A stretch of DNA of 64,000 bases from Achromobacter xylosoxidans. Its GTDB lineage: Bacteria > Pseudomonadota > Gammaproteobacteria > Burkholderiales > Burkholderiaceae_B. Location of the stretch: assembly GCF_002192695.1 (NCBI RefSeq), contig NZ_MTLG01000081.1, positions 119,002-183,001 on the forward strand, in the 5' to 3' direction. The position numbers were made by a program, and so were the translations under genes. The notes beneath the pieces are model-generated. The model made no database searches and was not told where the DNA came from. It worked only from the letters and a program-made list of their open reading frames with translations. Shown piece after piece: positions 17,157 to 25,324 of the stretch (within the stretch, counting starts at the first letter, position 1; each line of letters opens with the position of its first letter).

Positions 17157-17783
17157 TCAAACCTCTGTTTGTTCAGTAATCTCAAGAGCATCGTAGACCT
17201 CGATGCCAAGGTCGCGAACTGTGCTTTCCAGCTTCGTATGCCCGAGCAGCAGCTGTACAGCCCGAAGATTCTTCGTCCGGCGGTAGATCAGCGAGGCTTT
17301 TGTACGTCGCATAGTGTGGGTTCCATATGCGGTATCGTCGAGGCCAATCGATGCGACCCAGCGATGCACAATCCGGGCGTATTGCCGCGTCGACAGATGC
17401 GGCGACGTATGCAACCGGCTCGGAAACAGAAAATCCGCCGCTTTTAGCCCTCGCGCTTCGATCCGTGCTTCAAGGCTCTCACGGGATTGCTCCGTAATCT
17501 CGAATTGGACCGGACGCTGGATCTTCTGTTGCATGACGGTAGCTCTCGCGGCTACGTGGCTTCCGTGACGGATGTCCTGTACCCGCAATCGCGTGAGATC
17601 GCACGCTCGAAGCTTGCTATCAATTGCGACATTGAACATCGCGAGTTCCCGGGTGTTCGAAGCCATCTGAAGTCTCATTCGAATTGCCCAAATTTCTCGG
17701 AGCTTTAGCGGCGGCTTCTGCCCGGTGAGCTTTCCCTTGTTCCATGGCACACGACGGTCAACGGCGGCATTCGCGGATTCCAT
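17157..17783 (-). CDS. Tyrosine recombinase/integrase, active-site tyrosine displaced
   Basis: 208 aa catalytic-domain-only integrase of a common short family. Visible residues are Arg59 (KLRACDL), Lys87, His156-x-x-Arg159 (GTHTMRR) and His182 (LLLGHTKLEST). The nucleophile should fall in the segment STVRYLGIEVDDALE as I remember the family, but here it reads STVRDLGIEVYDALE: position 191 is Asp and a Tyr appears at 197. The enzyme may be inactive or use the shifted Tyr. A GGAG ribosome site sits in a small inverted repeat upstream. It converges on the HNH gene. Confidence 0.8.
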   Translation of the reverse strand: MESANAAVDRRVPWNKGKLTGQKPPLKLREIWAIRMRLQMASNTRELAMFNVAIDSKLRACDLTRLRVQDIRHGSHVAARATVMQQKIQRPVQFEITEQSRESLEARIEARGLKAADFLFPSRLHTSPHLSTRQYARIVHRWVASIGLDDTAYGTHTMRRTKASLIYRRTKNLRAVQLLLGHTKLESTVRDLGIEVYDALEITEQTEV

Positions 17784-17786
17784 GAC

Positions 17787-17812
17787 AATCTCCTTTTGAG
17801 TAAAGGGAGATT
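17787..17812 (-). promoter_or_regulatory. Inverted repeat enclosing the integrase ribosome-binding site
   Basis: AATCTCC (17787-17793) and GGAGATT (17806-17812) are perfect complements separated by TTTTGAGTAAAAG-type sequence that can extend the stem. The arm nearest the gene carries the GGAG read by ribosomes for the start at 17783, so the hairpin could mask initiation. Function inferred. Confidence 0.4.
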
Positions 17813-17917
17813 CAGTGTGCTCCTACGGAGGGGCGCTATCCGACCCGTCACGGCCATTCGGCATGGATTGATTTATGTGCGGCTTCCGTCCAACAATCGA
17901 ACATCGGGAGCGATTCT

Positions 17918-20344
17918 TCAGCCTACTCGCTCAGGCTCTCCAATGCTCTTTAACAGTGCGTTATATTGCACCTTGTCGGCAACGTAAATCTTGTCCAAGA
18001 CATAGTTAGCTACCTTGGCGATCTCAGGAATTTCCACGGGCTTAAAGCCTCGATCTGGGACGGCCTCCAGGTGCGAAAACTCGTTGTTAAGCCGATTGAC
18101 CAGTGCAACTGCTGTATCTTCCTCTTCCCCGAAGAATTTCTTAATACGTTCAAAGGCGTCGTTTCTATCATCATGATAGGGGTACTTGAAGAACAAAAAG
18201 GCTTCTAGAAATTTTCGCAGGTTGTTGCCAAAGCCGAAAAATGATTCATGGCTATCTGCTGCGGCAGCTTGATCTTTGCACTTATAGATTTGATGGAAGA
18301 GGTAGTGAAACTCAGTTATGTAATCTTTGAGATAAGACGGCATGAGCAAGATGTTGCTTGAAGCGCCGTTGCGCTCGATCATGAAATACTCGTGGTCATC
18401 GGCATTTTTCGTCTTGCCTTCACCAGCAGAGATTTTCTTCTTCGGAATGGACAGGCGCTTGAGGTACTTCAGGAAGTCCAGATTATGGGTGGAGATAAAA
18501 AGCTGCTTGTAGCGGTAGGCGTTTGAACCGTCAGCATTCTTGATCGGCTTGGCAATCAAGCTCTCAATCAAGCTGAACATGAAGAAGATATGGTTTCCGT
18601 CTAGGCTAGAAATTGGATCATCAATGTAGATAATCAGTTCTTTGCCTTTGCTCTCAGGGTCTTCTAGCTTGGCAATGAAATAGCAGAAGGCAATCAGGCT
18701 GCACTCGCCTTCGCTGAGGTTGTACGCGGCCTTGCCGTTTCGCGTGATTTCAAACTTGACCGTGGCTTTGTCTGCGCCGTCGCGGGCTTCAAGCTTGATA
18801 CCGTCATGGCCGAAGAAGTTGTTGAGCAGAGAGTTGACTCGCTCGGCCCCCTTCCGTTCATCCTTTTGCTTGGCTCTCAAATTTTGGACTTCTGCTTCCG
18901 CGTCACGGATTTCTTTTTCCGCGTCCGTATGGGCCGTGCCTGCCGTGTCGGCGCCGGTCTTGAGGGTAGCTATGCGGGCAACCTCCTTGTCATAGGTGAC
19001 AGCATCAGCAAACGCGAGCACGTCAGCCAAGCGAAGTGCATCTATGGCAGCAGTCTTGTCTTTTTCCAGGGTCCTCGTCTTGCCGTTGCTCGTGACGATC
19101 AGCGCATTGATGTCCTGAACATGCTTCTCGATCTCCTTGGCGTCATGGGATGGGGGCTTCAGAAGCACGAGCTGGAACAGGTTGTTCTTGCGAGTCTCAA
19201 GCGACTTCTTCAGGAATTCCAAGTCCTTTTTGTAGACACCAAGTGCTTCCGACAGTGCCTTGCTGCTCGCTTCAAACGCGGTACGCTCATCCGCATAAAA
19301 CTGAGCACCTGTAAAGGTATTGAGTCCAGCAATGGACTTGATCTCGTCCGTGACTGACGCTATAGCAGCATCCAAGGCGGTTTCCAGGTCGTCCGACTCT
19401 TTGCTGAAGTGCTGGTCCAGCACCTGCCAAATGTCGTGCGGCAAGTCCTGTCGGCAGAAAGCACAGGTGTCTCGTTTGTCCCGGTGGTGTCCGATACCTT
19501 GCTTGACCCAAAGTTGCAAAGCGCTGTCCTTGAGCAGCTCTTCAATCGCTTTGGTAGGCGTTATCTCCTTGGATAGAAGAGGTTCAGCAGTGGCCTTCAG
19601 CGACTCCAGCTTGAGGGTGATGGCCAGAGTGCCTTCGATGTCAGGTAGGGCGTCCTGCTTGAGCAAGGTGAGCTTGCTTGCTTGTTCCTCAGGGGTCAGG
19701 GCGATGAAGCCGGGCTTACTGGTGGAAGCAATGTCGCGTTTGATGTGGTCGATGGTGTAGACGGGCACGCGGTACAGGGGATTCTTCTTGATCTTCTCAG
19801 CAGCATGTGAGCGCAGCTTCTGTTCCAAGCCGTTCAAAGCCGTGCTGTGGGCTGTCTTGGTGCGATCGCGCTCTTTCTTCTTGGCCTCCAGGTCAAAGCG
19901 CAGTCCAGCCTTGCCCTCCACACTACCAAGCTTGGCCTCGATGGCAGCAATGGCGTCGTCAATCTCCTTGTTCTGCTCACCGACGATGGCGAAGGTCTTG
20001 ATAACACCTCCGATCTCCTGATTGACCAAGAAGCTCAGGTTGTCGGTCACGAAGTCGCGGTTGTAGACCCGCACATCATAGTTGTGCGTCAGCAGGTCAG
20101 CATCGGTGACCGCACCTTTCTCACCAGTCGCGGTGAAGGACGAGCCAATATAGTTCAGGGGGAGCTTACGCGTTTCCAGCGCGCGAAAAACACGAGAGAG
20201 AGTCGTCTTGCCAGAGTAGTTGCGTCCATAAAGGATATTCAGACGCTGGAAGAGCTTGACGTTTTTGCCGCTGTCCCGAACGGACCTTTTCCACTCCAGA
20301 CCTTGGAAGCTACCAAAGCTTGCTATGTCTATCTGATTAATCAC
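17918..20344 (-). CDS. AAA_13 ATPase with C-terminal HEPN-type nuclease motif (PrrC/RloC-like)
   Basis: 808 aa. Walker A is GRNYSGKT (residues 40-47). A coiled-coil middle follows, with CAFC (Cys294/Cys297) as a possible zinc hook, then LSEGECS (ABC signature), IIYIDDPISSLDG (Walker B) and FISTHNLDF (H-loop). Downstream, NNLRKFLEAF precedes RLNNEFSH, an Rx6H pair (Arg751/His758) matching the HEPN RNase motif. AAA_13 proteins include the anticodon nucleases PrrC and RloC, which cut tRNA after phage attack. No restriction-modification genes adjoin it, so it resembles a stand-alone RloC-like gene. Substrate unverified. Confidence 0.75.
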   Translation of the reverse strand: MINQIDIASFGSFQGLEWKRSVRDSGKNVKLFQRLNILYGRNYSGKTTLSRVFRALETRKLPLNYIGSSFTATGEKGAVTDADLLTHNYDVRVYNRDFVTDNLSFLVNQEIGGVIKTFAIVGEQNKEIDDAIAAIEAKLGSVEGKAGLRFDLEAKKKERDRTKTAHSTALNGLEQKLRSHAAEKIKKNPLYRVPVYTIDHIKRDIASTSKPGFIALTPEEQASKLTLLKQDALPDIEGTLAITLKLESLKATAEPLLSKEITPTKAIEELLKDSALQLWVKQGIGHHRDKRDTCAFCRQDLPHDIWQVLDQHFSKESDDLETALDAAIASVTDEIKSIAGLNTFTGAQFYADERTAFEASSKALSEALGVYKKDLEFLKKSLETRKNNLFQLVLLKPPSHDAKEIEKHVQDINALIVTSNGKTRTLEKDKTAAIDALRLADVLAFADAVTYDKEVARIATLKTGADTAGTAHTDAEKEIRDAEAEVQNLRAKQKDERKGAERVNSLLNNFFGHDGIKLEARDGADKATVKFEITRNGKAAYNLSEGECSLIAFCYFIAKLEDPESKGKELIIYIDDPISSLDGNHIFFMFSLIESLIAKPIKNADGSNAYRYKQLFISTHNLDFLKYLKRLSIPKKKISAGEGKTKNADDHEYFMIERNGASSNILLMPSYLKDYITEFHYLFHQIYKCKDQAAAADSHESFFGFGNNLRKFLEAFLFFKYPYHDDRNDAFERIKKFFGEEEDTAVALVNRLNNEFSHLEAVPDRGFKPVEIPEIAKVANYVLDKIYVADKVQYNALLKSIGEPERVG

Positions 20345-20434
20345 CGGCTCAGTCCTCCTATAGCGGCCCTCAGGCTGTTCGAAACAGAATGTTGCTTCAG
20401 TCTACAAGGCTCTCTTTGTCCAAGACCGAAAAAT

Positions 20435-20505
20435 GGTGTCAGACTACAATTTAAGGAGCGAAATCGTAGTCTGACTACCATCATATTAAATGGTAGCCTG
20501 ACACC
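20435..20505. repeat. Palindromic repeat element A
   Basis: The left arm GGTGTCAGACTACAATTT (20435-20452) is followed by an inverted copy with one mismatch, AAATCGTAGTCTGAC (20461-20475), and a second inverted copy AAATGGTAGCCTGACACC (20488-20505). The same three-part pattern occurs as element B at 21093, with partial or two-arm versions at 22415 and 32424. It lies between the AAA_13 gene and a membrane-protein gene. Confidence 0.8.
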
Positions 20506-20511
20506 TTTATT

Positions 20512-20988
20512 TTATCTATTTTTTCCCTCTTCGATCTTGCGACGCTCAGCGTTAAGCTGCTCCTTCATACTTGAGAGAAAAACACCCCAAACAACGAGAC
20601 CGTAAAACCAAAACGGCGCAATCAATTTCAATTGATCAAACAGCTCTGAACAGAATATTCCAAACAATGCGAATGCAATAAGAACAACCGACGTTAGCTG
20701 TATTACCGGAAAGTCGACTTGGATATGGACCATGGTAAGAACGGCGTAGCCGACAACTCCAAAGAACGATGCCCATACAGACTTGAGCACGAAGATTACT
20801 ATCAATCTTCGAAGCTCCACCTCCGGCGGTAGGCCCTCACCCAGACCAAACCAAATTGAGTCGTCCCACGAAATCGCGGCACCAGTCTGGAGAAAATAAG
20901 CAACGCAAAGCATCGGCAATGCAAGTAATGCACTGACACCTTTAATGCTTGATATATCTGCGATCTTGGGTGCAACAACTTCGACCAC
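20512..20988 (-). CDS. Hypothetical membrane protein (158 aa)
   Basis: GTG start at 20988 with AAGGAA upstream. Three to four hydrophobic segments are visible (GVSALLALPMLCVAYFLQTG; LIVIFVLKSVWASFFGVVGY; LTSVVLIAFALFGIFC; LIAPFWFYGLVVWGVFLSS) and the C-terminal tail is charged (KEQLNAERRKIEEGKNR). The gene is clearly AT-richer than the backbone, consistent with transfer. It is bracketed by palindromic elements A and B. No family recognised. Confidence 0.6.
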   Translation of the reverse strand: MVEVVAPKIADISSIKGVSALLALPMLCVAYFLQTGAAISWDDSIWFGLGEGLPPEVELRRLIVIFVLKSVWASFFGVVGYAVLTMVHIQVDFPVIQLTSVVLIAFALFGIFCSELFDQLKLIAPFWFYGLVVWGVFLSSMKEQLNAERRKIEEGKNR

Positions 20989-21092
20989 GAAGATTCCTTG
21001 AAATTGGTAGCGTGCGAAATTGAAATATCAGATCACACTGTCGCGGATCAAATCACCAAATGAGATACTGTCTCAATCGTAAATTAGAAAAT

Positions 21093-21159
21093 GGTGTCAG
21101 ACTACAATTTAGAAAGCGGAATTGTAGCCTGGCAACATTTCTAATTTCAGCCTGACACC
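21093..21159. repeat. Palindromic repeat element B
   Basis: Its left arm GGTGTCAGACTACAATTT (21093-21110) is identical to that of element A. It is followed by ATTGTAGCCTGGCAAC (21121-21136) and AATTTCAGCCTGACACC (21143-21159), so the order of the three parts is conserved while the right arms have drifted. It lies between two membrane-protein genes on the minus strand. Confidence 0.8.
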
Positions 21160-21200
21160 GTTAATGGGACGGCCGTATCGCCGTCTCTCGCAAGCAGCTG

Positions 21201-22325
21201 TCATCGACGGCGGCAGTTACGACTCAGCATCACGTAACGGGTTGCGGATATCTCGGAATTTTCAGCAATAAAATCACTGGGATTCTCGGAGAAATATCTC
21301 TCCATTGCATTTGCTCGCGACCACATGAAAATCGTCGGCACGATCCAGATGCCTAACGCGGATAGCCAGAATGTTGCCCCATCTAGCAAAGAAGCATGCG
21401 TATTATTGGCGGCGCGCTCGATCTTGATGGCACTCAGCATTAACGCAAGCATGCTAATTTCGACAGCCACAATAAATATTGCGTTTGAATGCTCCCGAAG
21501 ATGTGAGTATGTATCACGCACATCTTTCGCTCCAATTTTCTGCCTAGCGGCGAAGAGTTTTCTATAGAATTCGTAATTCTCTTTCGAACCATAGAATATC
21601 TTAAAGAGCACAAAATACTGCGCCAGACCAATCCAAACGACGGGAGCGCCTATTGCCAGGAGCCTAGCATCAGAAATCTCCGGCAGAACACCAAACCACC
21701 GCGGAATGGCCTGTGAAAACGACCAAATAACGACAAAGAATACAATCACAAGAAAATAATCACATTTTCCATATTCAGAAACCCTCGAATTAGCCGAATC
21801 ATTAGGTGATGTTTCGGTCAGTACAGCGTCACGACTGCTTGGCGTGCTAAATCTTCCTAACGCCCATAATGAGATTCCCACGACAGACACCACAAGTACA
21901 ACCGTATAAGTCGTGCAAGCAGAAGAAAATTGGAATGTCGCCAAGCCAGGGAACACCATCAAAACGCCAAGCACGAGCACCCATCCTAGCCAAAAGAACC
22001 GCGAGAGTCGATCTACTGGGCCCTTACTATATCGACCTGCGTGCAACACGGTGATGGGCGTGCTCGCCACATAACAATAAGCTAGCCCCAGCAAAGAAAT
22101 CGCGACAATAATAAACGTCACACTATACTTTGGCTCACTATCAGCGCTTGACTGGGAATCGAGCGCTAACGATATCGATCGGGGCATGAGGCCGGAGAAT
22201 TTAGCAATGATGGCAACACATATGGCACCAACAATGAATCCCGAGAAATATCTAACGAGATATGACTCCCACCATCGATTATTAGAACTTGAACCCTCCG
22301 TCTTTTCTGACACGACATTTTCCAA
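21201..22325 (-). CDS. Hypothetical multi-spanning membrane protein (374 aa)
   Basis: About eight hydrophobic segments in two groups (residues 30-150 and 190-350) are separated by a polar linker with SSRDAVLTETSPNDSANSR. The loop between late helices (YGSKENYEFYRKLFAARQKIGAKD) is charged and probably cytoplasmic. The start is uncertain: TTG 22325 gives the longest form, and GTG 22313 is an alternative. The base composition is the most AT-rich of the window. No family recognised; its neighbours suggest an island cargo gene. Confidence 0.6.
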   Translation of the reverse strand: MENVVSEKTEGSSSNNRWWESYLVRYFSGFIVGAICVAIIAKFSGLMPRSISLALDSQSSADSEPKYSVTFIIVAISLLGLAYCYVASTPITVLHAGRYSKGPVDRLSRFFWLGWVLVLGVLMVFPGLATFQFSSACTTYTVVLVVSVVGISLWALGRFSTPSSRDAVLTETSPNDSANSRVSEYGKCDYFLVIVFFVVIWSFSQAIPRWFGVLPEISDARLLAIGAPVVWIGLAQYFVLFKIFYGSKENYEFYRKLFAARQKIGAKDVRDTYSHLREHSNAIFIVAVEISMLALMLSAIKIERAANNTHASLLDGATFWLSALGIWIVPTIFMWSRANAMERYFSENPSDFIAENSEISATRYVMLSRNCRRR

Positions 22326-22414
22326 TTTTTAAATAAAGCAAATAAAATTGCAGTGAATACGGATTAACATTAAAAACTGCTTCCACGCTTACACGGAAGG
22401 CAATCTTTCTACTT

Positions 22415-22433
22415 AAATTGCAGCCTGACGCCT
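22415..22433. repeat. Partial palindromic element C (right arm only)
   Basis: AAATTGCAGCCTGACGCC at 22415-22432 matches the last arm of elements A and B with two or three differences and, like A, is followed by TTTAT. No left arm is visible upstream, so this looks like a truncated or decayed copy. It lies between the 374-aa membrane protein and the HsdR-N-type nuclease gene. Confidence 0.55.
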
Positions 22434-22546
22434 TTATCGAAAAAAAGATATAAAATTAGAGGCGACCGACCACGCAATCGTTAGCCGGCCTCCCATTCAA
22501 CATTCCTCTAAATATGCAGTGACATGAAAAAGAAAACAGGGCCTAA

Positions 22547-23632
22547 TTAACTCACCAAATCCATTCCGTATAAATTCACGGTTTTCCTAAGTGCATCTGA
22601 GAAATTATAAATTTCGTCAACAGACGAGATGGGATGCCGAGTTTCATTCTTATTCTCATCGAAAACCCCCACATACTTCTGTGAACGGTTGAAGTGAAGA
22701 CGGCAAATGGGCTTCCTGTTGTTGTCATCCAAAAGTATGCCCATATAGCTTTGCGTGTCTCGCTGAACGACGCGTTTGACATCGACCACTGCGCGGACAA
22801 TTGCTTTAACCACGTGGTAGCCCTCGATTTCCTCGAGCGTAGTGGTGATCGAGTCGTCTGACCTATCTCCGACCTCTTCTGCTTCAGGCGTATCTGCCAC
22901 TACCGATGCGACTGCATTACTATTCATGGCTGATTTGAGTCGTTCGTTGATCTGGTCATTCAAGAATTGACCTAGAGCACGTTTCGTCAACGAAGAGAAT
23001 TGGTCTCGAACTCGTTGTGTGATCACGCCCTCATAGACTCGCGAAGCGAACAGCTTGACGAAATCTTCTTCAGGGGCAACGAATTGATTGGCGACAATCT
23101 TCTTGATCTGACTCAGATACTTAAGCTCACCAGCAGCACTGATGACCGATTCCAGATCAAACGCGCCTTTGGTCAGCTTCTTCAGTTCCGGGACGATGTA
23201 GTCGTCGATATCGAGTAGATCAAGCTCCAGAAATGGCTTCTGGTCCATCTTGTTGGGCGCATCGAGATCGGTATAGAACTGATATACCTGCCCATTGGTA
23301 AGAATGGATACTCTCGCGGTCGTGACGTGAAAGTAGCGGAATAGCTGAGAGGCGTGATTTATGTTCAGCGGATCACCGAACTTCTTGCACTCGATCAAGA
23401 TCTGGATTTGTGAATTCTGAAGAATCGCGTAGTCGACCTTCTCACCCTTCTTGGTGCCAACGTCAGCAATGAACTCGGGCGTCACCTCATTGGGATCGAA
23501 GACGTCGTATCCCAATATGTTGTGAATGAACGGCATCACAAACGCATTCTTCGTCGCTTCTTCGGTCTTGATTCCAGGGCCTTGCTGACGAATTTTTTCG
23601 GAAAGGCCCCTGAGTTTTTCCATCAACTCCAT
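22547..23632 (-). CDS. Orphan HsdR N-terminal-type nuclease protein (HSDR_N_2-like)
   Basis: 361 aa from ATG 23632, which has GGAG six bases upstream; TTG 23644 is a weaker alternative. The N-terminal 130 residues carry a type I restriction R-subunit-like PD-(D/E)xK fold: TEEATKNAFVMPFIHNILGY, then EKVDYAIL and ILIECKKFGDPLN, with Asp and the ECK pair as likely catalytic residues. There is no helicase domain and no HsdM or HsdS nearby. The C-terminal half (about 190-360) is unassigned; it may bind a partner or a nucleic acid. Confidence 0.7.
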   Translation of the reverse strand: MELMEKLRGLSEKIRQQGPGIKTEEATKNAFVMPFIHNILGYDVFDPNEVTPEFIADVGTKKGEKVDYAILQNSQIQILIECKKFGDPLNINHASQLFRYFHVTTARVSILTNGQVYQFYTDLDAPNKMDQKPFLELDLLDIDDYIVPELKKLTKGAFDLESVISAAGELKYLSQIKKIVANQFVAPEEDFVKLFASRVYEGVITQRVRDQFSSLTKRALGQFLNDQINERLKSAMNSNAVASVVADTPEAEEVGDRSDDSITTTLEEIEGYHVVKAIVRAVVDVKRVVQRDTQSYMGILLDDNNRKPICRLHFNRSQKYVGVFDENKNETRHPISSVDEIYNFSDALRKTVNLYGMDLVS

Positions 23633-23753
23633 GCTCTGCTCCAATATGCGTGCGAGCTATCGCTCGCGTTGGTTCACAATCTCGAGAAAGTATCTAAGTG
23701 CCTAGGTAAAAGTGATCGCGAACAGACCAGTTCGTGACAAATATCTACAGATA

Positions 23754-23960
23754 TTACCCGAACTTTACTTTAGGGGCAGAGTGAGGAAGGGGCGCTGAAG
23801 CAACGCCCAAAAATAGGCCAACCAGCATAAGCAGCGTCTTGCGCCACCAACACTGCTCGAGCTCTAGTACGACTAGTAAGTCTCCGAGATTTAAGGATCC
23901 GTCGCCAAGAGAGAGATCATGCTCGGGCTGGCGCCTAAGCCCGCCCCCATGCTTTACCAT
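23754..23960 (-). CDS. Possible small one-helix membrane protein
   Basis: A 68-codon frame from ATG 23960 encodes a polar N-terminus (MVKHGGGLRRQPEHDLSLGD) followed by one hydrophobic helix, WWRKTLLMLVGLFLGVASAP. No strong ribosome site is seen and no family is recognised. The surrounding gap (23645-24019) otherwise shows only AT-rich sequence on the left and a return to GC-rich backbone on the right, which probably marks the right edge of the accessory region. Confidence 0.25.
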   Translation of the reverse strand: MVKHGGGLRRQPEHDLSLGDGSLNLGDLLVVLELEQCWWRKTLLMLVGLFLGVASAPLPHSAPKVKFG

Positions 23961-24019
23961 TTTCCGTATATTGGTATTGCAGGCAGCCCCGAATCTCATC
24001 CACGTTAAGGAGACGATCC

Positions 24020-24349
24020 ATGCCAAAGTTTGTGACGATCGGATATGGCGACCAAGAGGGTTACGATCGCACCCCACAGGCCATCCGAAACGCAGCGCAT
24101 GCGCGCGACGCAAAATTGCAGAAAGACGGCGTATTGATGGGCATTGCAGGCAAGCCAGTACAAGTGCGTAACCACGAGGCCGCCCGGGTCGAAACAACAC
24201 CCGGCCCATTCATGCAATCGCCCCTGCCCGTGGCTGGCTTCGCCATCATCGAAGCAGCCGACATGGCCGAAGCTATAGCGATGGTGTCGCAGACACCCTG
24301 CGCCGTCGCGCACGGCGTCGTTGAGGTATGGCCGCTGGAACAGCCGTAG
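24020..24349 (+). CDS. YciI/DGPF-like family protein
   Basis: 109 aa behind AAGGAG. MPKFVTIGYGDQEGYDR, then HARDAKLQKDGVLMGIAGKPVQVRN and FAIIEAADMAEAIAMVSQTPCAVAHGVVEVWPL, show the ferredoxin-like alpha/beta fold of YciI-related (YCII) proteins. The exact biochemical role of most members is unknown; some are degradative enzymes and others accompany sigma factors. None of those partners is adjacent here. Backbone-like codon use. Confidence 0.75.
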   Translation: MPKFVTIGYGDQEGYDRTPQAIRNAAHARDAKLQKDGVLMGIAGKPVQVRNHEAARVETTPGPFMQSPLPVAGFAIIEAADMAEAIAMVSQTPCAVAHGVVEVWPLEQP

Positions 24350-24426
24350 CGACATCTCTCATCCGCACCGCAGCTTTATGTCAGAACAAGGGAATAACAG
24401 CCCAGCGCCTATCCCCTACCCCTCAT

Positions 24427-25227
24427 TCACAAATGCCGATGGCTGCAAACCATAGCCTGCCCGATCAGCCCCTCGATCAGCCTGGCCAGCCCCCTCGCGC
24501 TGCCGTCATCCAGCCATTCCGTCCGCACCATCCGAAACCCCATCGCCAAGCTGTACTGCCAATCCAGCTCCAGTATCCGGTAATCGCGCCCATCCTCCGC
24601 GCAATGCCATTGCGCCGCCGGATCCTCGTAAGCCGCCCCAATAAAATCAACATGCGAGTCGAACGGCGGCATGGATTCCAGCAGTTCATCTGAACCCGGC
24701 AAGCTAGGCTCGGACAGATTCTCCCCCACCGCCACATGCGGCTCAGGGCCGTTATAGGCCAGCAGCATCAACGGAAAATTCTTGGGGTCTGCGTCATAGG
24801 ATGCCCGCGTATCGTCAGTCAGATAGGCACGCGCCGCCGGCCCCAAGCAGTACTGCGGACTATTCCAATCGCTGCTCTCGTTATCCGCATACTGGTCCCC
24901 CGGCGTAATACCGTGCTCAGCCAGCAACGCCATGGCCTCTTCCATCGTGTCGTTATGGCGTATCGGTATGTCCGCCGGCAGATACCCCGCCCCCACGTAC
25001 ATGGCGATCACGTCTCCCGTGGTGCGCAGGCCTTCTTGATACTGGTACGACCCTTCATTCAGGCTGGCCAGATCGAAGCTCAGATTCAACAGGGCTCGAT
25101 ACGGAACACCATCGCCGCGCGGTTCCATCACATATCCGCCTTCCAGCAGTTTGGTTTCCAGCGCTCGCCAATCAGGCGGCGGCAAATGCATGTCGCGGGG
25201 GCACAGAAACTGGTGGTGTTCGGACAT
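24427..25227 (-). CDS. Hypothetical cytoplasmic protein (266 aa)
   Basis: No signal peptide, membrane helix or recognised domain. The composition is acidic and aromatic, with several Trp and Tyr (SYQYQEGLRTTGDVIAMYVG; WNSPQYCLGPAARAYL). The overall style suggests an immunity-like or SMI1/KNR4-type fold, but I see no diagnostic motif, so that is only a guess. The C-terminus at 24427 faces the YciI gene. Backbone-like codon use. Confidence 0.6.
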   Translation of the reverse strand: MSEHHQFLCPRDMHLPPPDWRALETKLLEGGYVMEPRGDGVPYRALLNLSFDLASLNEGSYQYQEGLRTTGDVIAMYVGAGYLPADIPIRHNDTMEEAMALLAEHGITPGDQYADNESSDWNSPQYCLGPAARAYLTDDTRASYDADPKNFPLMLLAYNGPEPHVAVGENLSEPSLPGSDELLESMPPFDSHVDFIGAAYEDPAAQWHCAEDGRDYRILELDWQYSLAMGFRMVRTEWLDDGSARGLARLIEGLIGQAMVCSHRHL

Positions 25228-25324
25228 GGGCGGGACTCGCTCTGCTGGGGTGGCTGGGGCCGGCGAATTGTAAGCTGGCGCCCCGCGTTTTTTGGCAGGC
25301 GGAGGAATCAGGCAGCGCGTACGC

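Noticed and set aside
20435..22433. Integron attC sites
   Set aside because: The palindromes lack the attC core (GTTRRRY / RYYYAAC) and no integron integrase is nearby; the recombinase at 17157 is of another family.
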